Below are positions 4,337 to 6,894 of a stretch of DNA of 6,894 bases, one piece after another. This DNA is from Acidobacteriaceae bacterium (GTDB lineage: Bacteria > Acidobacteriota > Terriglobia > Terriglobales > Acidobacteriaceae). Positions within the stretch are counted from its first letter, which is position 1. Each line of letters starts with the position of its first letter. The stretch spans positions 608-7,501 of the forward strand of contig PLBD01000321.1 of NCBI GenBank assembly GCA_003135315.1, written 5' to 3'. Position numbers and translations under genes: made by a program. Below the pieces are notes generated by a model. It was not told the DNA's origin. It searched no databases and saw nothing but the letters and a program-made list of their open reading frames with translations.

Positions 4337-5941
4337 ATGTCACTGCTGCCTCGGGGCATCCGCGATACATTAGATCTTGAAGCCCATCTCATGGACAGCA
4401 TTAACGACATCCTGCAACGGGTCTTCCGACTCCCGGAGTTTCGTCCTCATCAGAGGGAGATTATCCAGGATATCGTGGCCGGCAACGATGTCGTGTGCGT
4501 CATGCCCACAGGCGCGGGCAAGAGCTTGTGCTTTCAGCTTCCGGCGTTGATGCTGGGAGGTCTGACCGTCGTCGTCTCTCCTTTGATTTCGCTGATGGCA
4601 GATCAAGTGAGACAACTGGGGCGGCTGAATGTCCCCGTGTTGTTCATGAATAGCTCGCAGAGCCACCAGGAGCAACGCGAGGTTTTCTCCGGACTCAAGC
4701 GGGGTTTTGCGGGACTGCTCTACGTGGCGCCTGAGCGATTCTCCGCGGCGTCGTTCCAACGCATACTCCCGGAGTTGAAGCCGCGGCTCTTTGTGGTGGA
4801 CGAAGCCCACTGTCTAAGCTTCTGGGGGCACGACTTCCGGCCTGAATATATGCGTCTGGCCGAGGTGCGCGAGCAACTGGGATCGCCAGTGACTATGGCC
4901 CTGACTGCGACAGCCACTCCGAACGTCCGTGATGACATCGTAATAATGCTTAAGCTGCGCAGCCCCAAGCTGCACGTCACCGGCTTCGATCGGCCGAATC
5001 TGACCTATGCCTGCCGTCGCATGGATACGGAAGCCGAAAAAGACGCTGCCCTGCTGCACGGTCTCTCCCGGCAGCCTGGCAGCGGCATCGTCTACTGTTC
5101 GACGCGCCGCCTGGTTGAGCAACTCGCAGCATTGTTTGCAGAGCGCTTGCCCGGGCGCACGGTGCGTGCGTATCACGCGGGGATGGATGCCGAGGCGCGC
5201 AAGGCGAGCCAAGAAGACTTCATGGCCAATCCCGGCGCAGTGGTGGTGGCGACCAACGCCTTTGGAATGGGGATCAACAAAGCCGACATCCGCTTTGTGG
5301 TCCATTACAACATTCCGGCCAGCCTGGAAGCGTACTACCAGGAAGCAGGCCGCGCCGGACGCGACGGCCGGCCAGCGCAATGCATTTTGTATTGCAGTCC
5401 CCGAGACCGGTTTACCCAGGAATTCTTCATCGACAAGATTGGCGAGAACAATACTGCGCTCTCCGCGGCGCAAGTGGAAACATTGCAAGCTCACGCTCGC
5501 CGGAAGCTCGATCAGGTATTCAATTACGCGTACCGCTCGCGCTGCCGCCGCCGTGCCATTCTCGACTATTTTGGCGACAGGACCGCGGTCACCCAGTGTG
5601 TCTGCGACGTTTGCCGTGGGCAGGTCCGCATGAGTAAACCGCTCGAGGCGGATGCCGTCCCCTCACAGCGGCGTTCCGGCAACCGCAAAGCGCCGCGCAT
5701 GGAATCTCGCGAACTGGACCACTCTGGCCTCGACCGATTCGAGCGCCTGAAGAAGCTACGACTGAAGTTGGCTCAGGCGCAGGACGTGCCGGCGTTTTGC
5801 GTCGCTCATGATTCAGTGCTTCAGGCTATCGCCCACGCCGCGCCTGCCGATATGGTGGCGCTATCGGAGATCAAAGGCATTGGCCCGGCAAAGCTGGACA
5901 AATATGGAGCGGCATTCTTGAAGGCGGTGAAGGATAAGTGA
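4337..5941 (+). CDS. recQ: RecQ-family ATP-dependent DNA helicase (short form)
   Basis: A 534-residue 3'-5' DNA helicase of superfamily 2, expected to unwind recombination and replication-repair intermediates. Visible motifs: motif 0 FRPHQREII (35-43), Walker A MPTGAGKS (56-63), DEAH (155-158) followed by the aromatic-rich loop HCLSFWGHDFRPEY, TATAT (190-194), 'IVYCSTRR' (251-258), 'VVVATNAFGMGINKADIRFVVH' (motif V), and QEAGRAGRDG (335-344). A zinc-binding region follows, with C403, C421, C423 and C426. A C-terminal HRDC domain occupies about 464-532. E. coli RecQ is about 610 residues; the missing length falls between the zinc site and HRDC, where the winged-helix (RQC) domain should be and where only about 37 basic, low-complexity residues lie here. 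Start: ATG 4337 fits the upstream spacing; ATG 4391 is an alternative. The gene is divergent from pyrH and convergent with tsf, sharing a terminator with it. Confidence 0.94.
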   Translation: MSLLPRGIRDTLDLEAHLMDSINDILQRVFRLPEFRPHQREIIQDIVAGNDVVCVMPTGAGKSLCFQLPALMLGGLTVVVSPLISLMADQVRQLGRLNVPVLFMNSSQSHQEQREVFSGLKRGFAGLLYVAPERFSAASFQRILPELKPRLFVVDEAHCLSFWGHDFRPEYMRLAEVREQLGSPVTMALTATATPNVRDDIVIMLKLRSPKLHVTGFDRPNLTYACRRMDTEAEKDAALLHGLSRQPGSGIVYCSTRRLVEQLAALFAERLPGRTVRAYHAGMDAEARKASQEDFMANPGAVVVATNAFGMGINKADIRFVVHYNIPASLEAYYQEAGRAGRDGRPAQCILYCSPRDRFTQEFFIDKIGENNTALSAAQVETLQAHARRKLDQVFNYAYRSRCRRRAILDYFGDRTAVTQCVCDVCRGQVRMSKPLEADAVPSQRRSGNRKAPRMESRELDHSGLDRFERLKKLRLKLAQAQDVPAFCVAHDSVLQAIAHAAPADMVALSEIKGIGPAKLDKYGAAFLKAVKDK

Positions 5942-6035
5942 AGGCATTATGACGACGCATCACATTGAAATTAAAGACTTTAGTGCGACATATGGATGCG
6001 ACAATTCTGTAAGAACCGAATTCAAGGCAAAATAG

Positions 6036-6067
6036 AAGAAGGGCGGGATATCTCCCGCCCTTCTTTT
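6036..6067. terminator. Bidirectional intrinsic terminator between recQ and tsf
   Basis: AAGAAGGGCGGGA (6036-6048) pairs perfectly with TCCCGCCCTTCTT (6053-6065) around the loop TATC: a 13-bp GC-rich stem. The plus strand runs on as TTCTTTT, serving recQ. On the minus strand the stem runs into a T-rich stretch (TTCTTCTATTTT read leftward), serving tsf. It lies between the two convergent stop codons. Confidence 0.92.
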
Positions 6068-6083
6068 GATGTTCGATTGATCG

Positions 6084-6740
6084 CTACTCGCTGGCAGTAT
6101 CGCCGGCCTTGCTGACGGCGATCGTCTCGCCTACGTCGCCGACCTTGAAGCGGGCGAAGCGGCGCACGGAGATGTTCTCCCCCAGCTTGCCGATCACCGT
6201 GGCAATCAGTTGCCCGACAGTGATGGTCTGCTCCTTGATGAAAGGCTGCTCGTACAAGCAGACCTCTTCGTAAAACTTATCCATCTTGCCTTCGACAATC
6301 TTCTCGATCACCGGAGCCGGCTTACCGGTCGCCGCAGCTTGCGCGCGATAGATATCCTTCTCCTTCTCGAAAGCTTCCGGCGTCACATCTTCCTTGCGGA
6401 CGAAGCGCGGATCGGTGGCGGCGATGTGCATGGCAATATCGTGCACCAGGCCCTTGAAGTCGTCGGTGCGGGCTACGAAATCGCTCTCGCAGTTGACCTC
6501 GACCAGCACGCCGATCTTGCCTCCCGCGTGAATATAGCTGGACACCGAGCCTTCACTGGTGGCACGCGTGGCCTTCTTGGCAGCCGTGGCAATGCCCTTC
6601 TTGCGGAGAATGACAATAGCGCCTTCGACGTCGCCCTTGGATTCGGTCAAGGCGTTCTTGCAATCCATCATGGGGGCGTTGGTTTTGTCACGAAGTTCTT
6701 TTACTTGTGCGGCAGAAATGTTCACGGTTGTAGTACCCAT
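6084..6740 (-). CDS. tsf: Elongation factor Ts
   Basis: A 218-residue cytoplasmic translation factor that ejects GDP from EF-Tu so that it can reload with GTP. The N-terminal UBA-like domain (about 9-46) carries 'VKELRDKTNAPMMDCKNAL', the family signature that docks on EF-Tu. 'VNCESDFVAR' (82-91) is the second signature, from the core domain that disrupts the magnesium site of EF-Tu. 'YEQPFIKE' (163-170) and 'GENISVRRFARFKVG' (187-201) complete the core. It is shorter than E. coli EF-Ts (283 residues) and resembles the one-subdomain, Thermus-like short form. Start: ATG 6740 gives the expected MGTTTVNISAAQVKELR; the mRNA has AAAAGGA (6757-6751) 10 bases upstream. Its usual neighbour rpsB would lie beyond the right edge. 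The leader contains heptad repeat arrays, and the 3' end has a strong terminator shared with recQ. Confidence 0.97.
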   Translation of the reverse strand: MGTTTVNISAAQVKELRDKTNAPMMDCKNALTESKGDVEGAIVILRKKGIATAAKKATRATSEGSVSSYIHAGGKIGVLVEVNCESDFVARTDDFKGLVHDIAMHIAATDPRFVRKEDVTPEAFEKEKDIYRAQAAATGKPAPVIEKIVEGKMDKFYEEVCLYEQPFIKEQTITVGQLIATVIGKLGENISVRRFARFKVGDVGETIAVSKAGDTASE

Positions 6741-6752
6741 CTTTCGAAAATC

Positions 6753-6801
6753 CTTTTGGCTATTAGCTTCTAGCTATTAGCTCTTAGCTTTTAGCTCTTG
6801 A
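6753..6801. repeat. Tandem heptanucleotide array in the tsf leader, left arm
   Basis: Successive 7-base units read on the plus strand: CTTTTGG (6753, degenerate), CTATTAG (6760), CTTCTAG (6767), CTATTAG (6774), CTCTTAG (6781), CTTTTAG (6788), CTCTTGA (6795, degenerate). The consensus is CTNNTAG. The first unit overlaps the tsf Shine-Dalgarno (6751-6757), so the array runs right up to the ribosome binding site. A 7-base period is incompatible with coding constraint. Confidence 0.8.
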
Positions 6802-6819
6802 TTTGCAACTACTTGCTTC

Positions 6820-6849
6820 ATTCTTTTTGCTAAAGACAAATACTGTCGA
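6820..6849 (-). promoter_or_regulatory. Possible promoter for tsf inside the repeat-flanked spacer
   Basis: Read on the minus strand, TCGACA (6849-6844) is followed after 18 bases by AAGAAT (6825-6820), matching 5 of 6 and 4 of 6 bases of the sigma-70 consensus. It lies in the unique segment between the two heptad arrays. Matches this weak occur by chance in AT-rich DNA, so this is only a candidate. Confidence 0.22.
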
Positions 6850-6867
6850 AAATATCCGAATAAGCAG

Positions 6868-6894
6868 CTAAAAGCTAGTAGCTAGAAGCTAAGA
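6868..6894. repeat. Tandem heptanucleotide array, right arm (inverted, cut by window edge)
   Basis: Units CTAAAAG (6868), CTAGTAG (6875), CTAGAAG (6882) and CTAAGA (6889, truncated by the edge) are the reverse-complement type of the left array. They match its units CTTTTAG (6788) and CTTCTAG (6767) exactly, with one unit fewer between them. The two arms could fold into a long hairpin over a unique spacer of about 66 bases. Confidence 0.8.

Noticed and set aside
4814..5633. Long minus- and plus-strand frames inside recQ
   Set aside because: Out-of-frame shadows of the helicase domain with no motifs of their own.
6210..6773. 187-codon plus-strand frame
   Set aside because: Antisense of tsf, which is unambiguous.
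6760..6894. CRISPR array
   Set aside because: The repeats are 7-bp direct tandems without spacers, in two opposite orientations; no cas gene is present.

Overview
The window looks like a chromosomal, housekeeping-rich stretch of a moderately GC-rich bacterium, most likely an Acidobacteriota member. This is an inference from a eukaryote-type single-RRM protein, a tiny CxxC protein with an 'ER.LLP.L.L.P.RC..C' pattern that I associate with soil acidobacteria, and the general style of the core genes. No rRNA or other phylogenetic marker is present to confirm it.

Layout. Positions 1-281 (+) are the 3' end of pheT (FDX-ACB domain). Positions 282-538 hold no convincing gene. Positions 539-1673 (+) form an island of very small genes: a 63-aa double-CxxC protein, a 58-aa unknown with a good ribosome binding site, a 54-aa zinc-ribbon-like protein, and an 87-aa RNA-recognition-motif (RRM) protein. 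The RRM gene has a highly structured leader in which two hairpins compete for the same bases, and one of them hides the Shine-Dalgarno sequence. A large stem-loop at 1676-1735 follows the RRM gene. Positions 1775-3337 (-) encode a Wzx/PST-type polysaccharide flippase, downstream of pyrH (UMP kinase, 3503-4222, -). recQ (4337-5941, +) is divergent from pyrH and convergent with tsf (EF-Ts, 6084-6740, -). recQ and tsf share a near-perfect intrinsic terminator at 6036-6067. The tsf leader (6741-6894) carries two oppositely oriented arrays of 7-bp repeats.

How the genes relate. tsf and pyrH normally lie next to each other in an rpsB-tsf-pyrH-frr operon. Here a RecQ-family helicase on the other strand separates them, and a flippase occupies the place where frr is usual, so the operon is broken at two points. 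The RecQ keeps its helicase core, zinc-binding region and HRDC domain but seems to lack the winged-helix domain.

The best candidates for something undescribed are the RRM leader switch (1351-1404) and the inverted heptad arrays in the tsf leader. Both are read directly from base complementarity. Their functions are inferred, and I could run no folding, alignment or database search.
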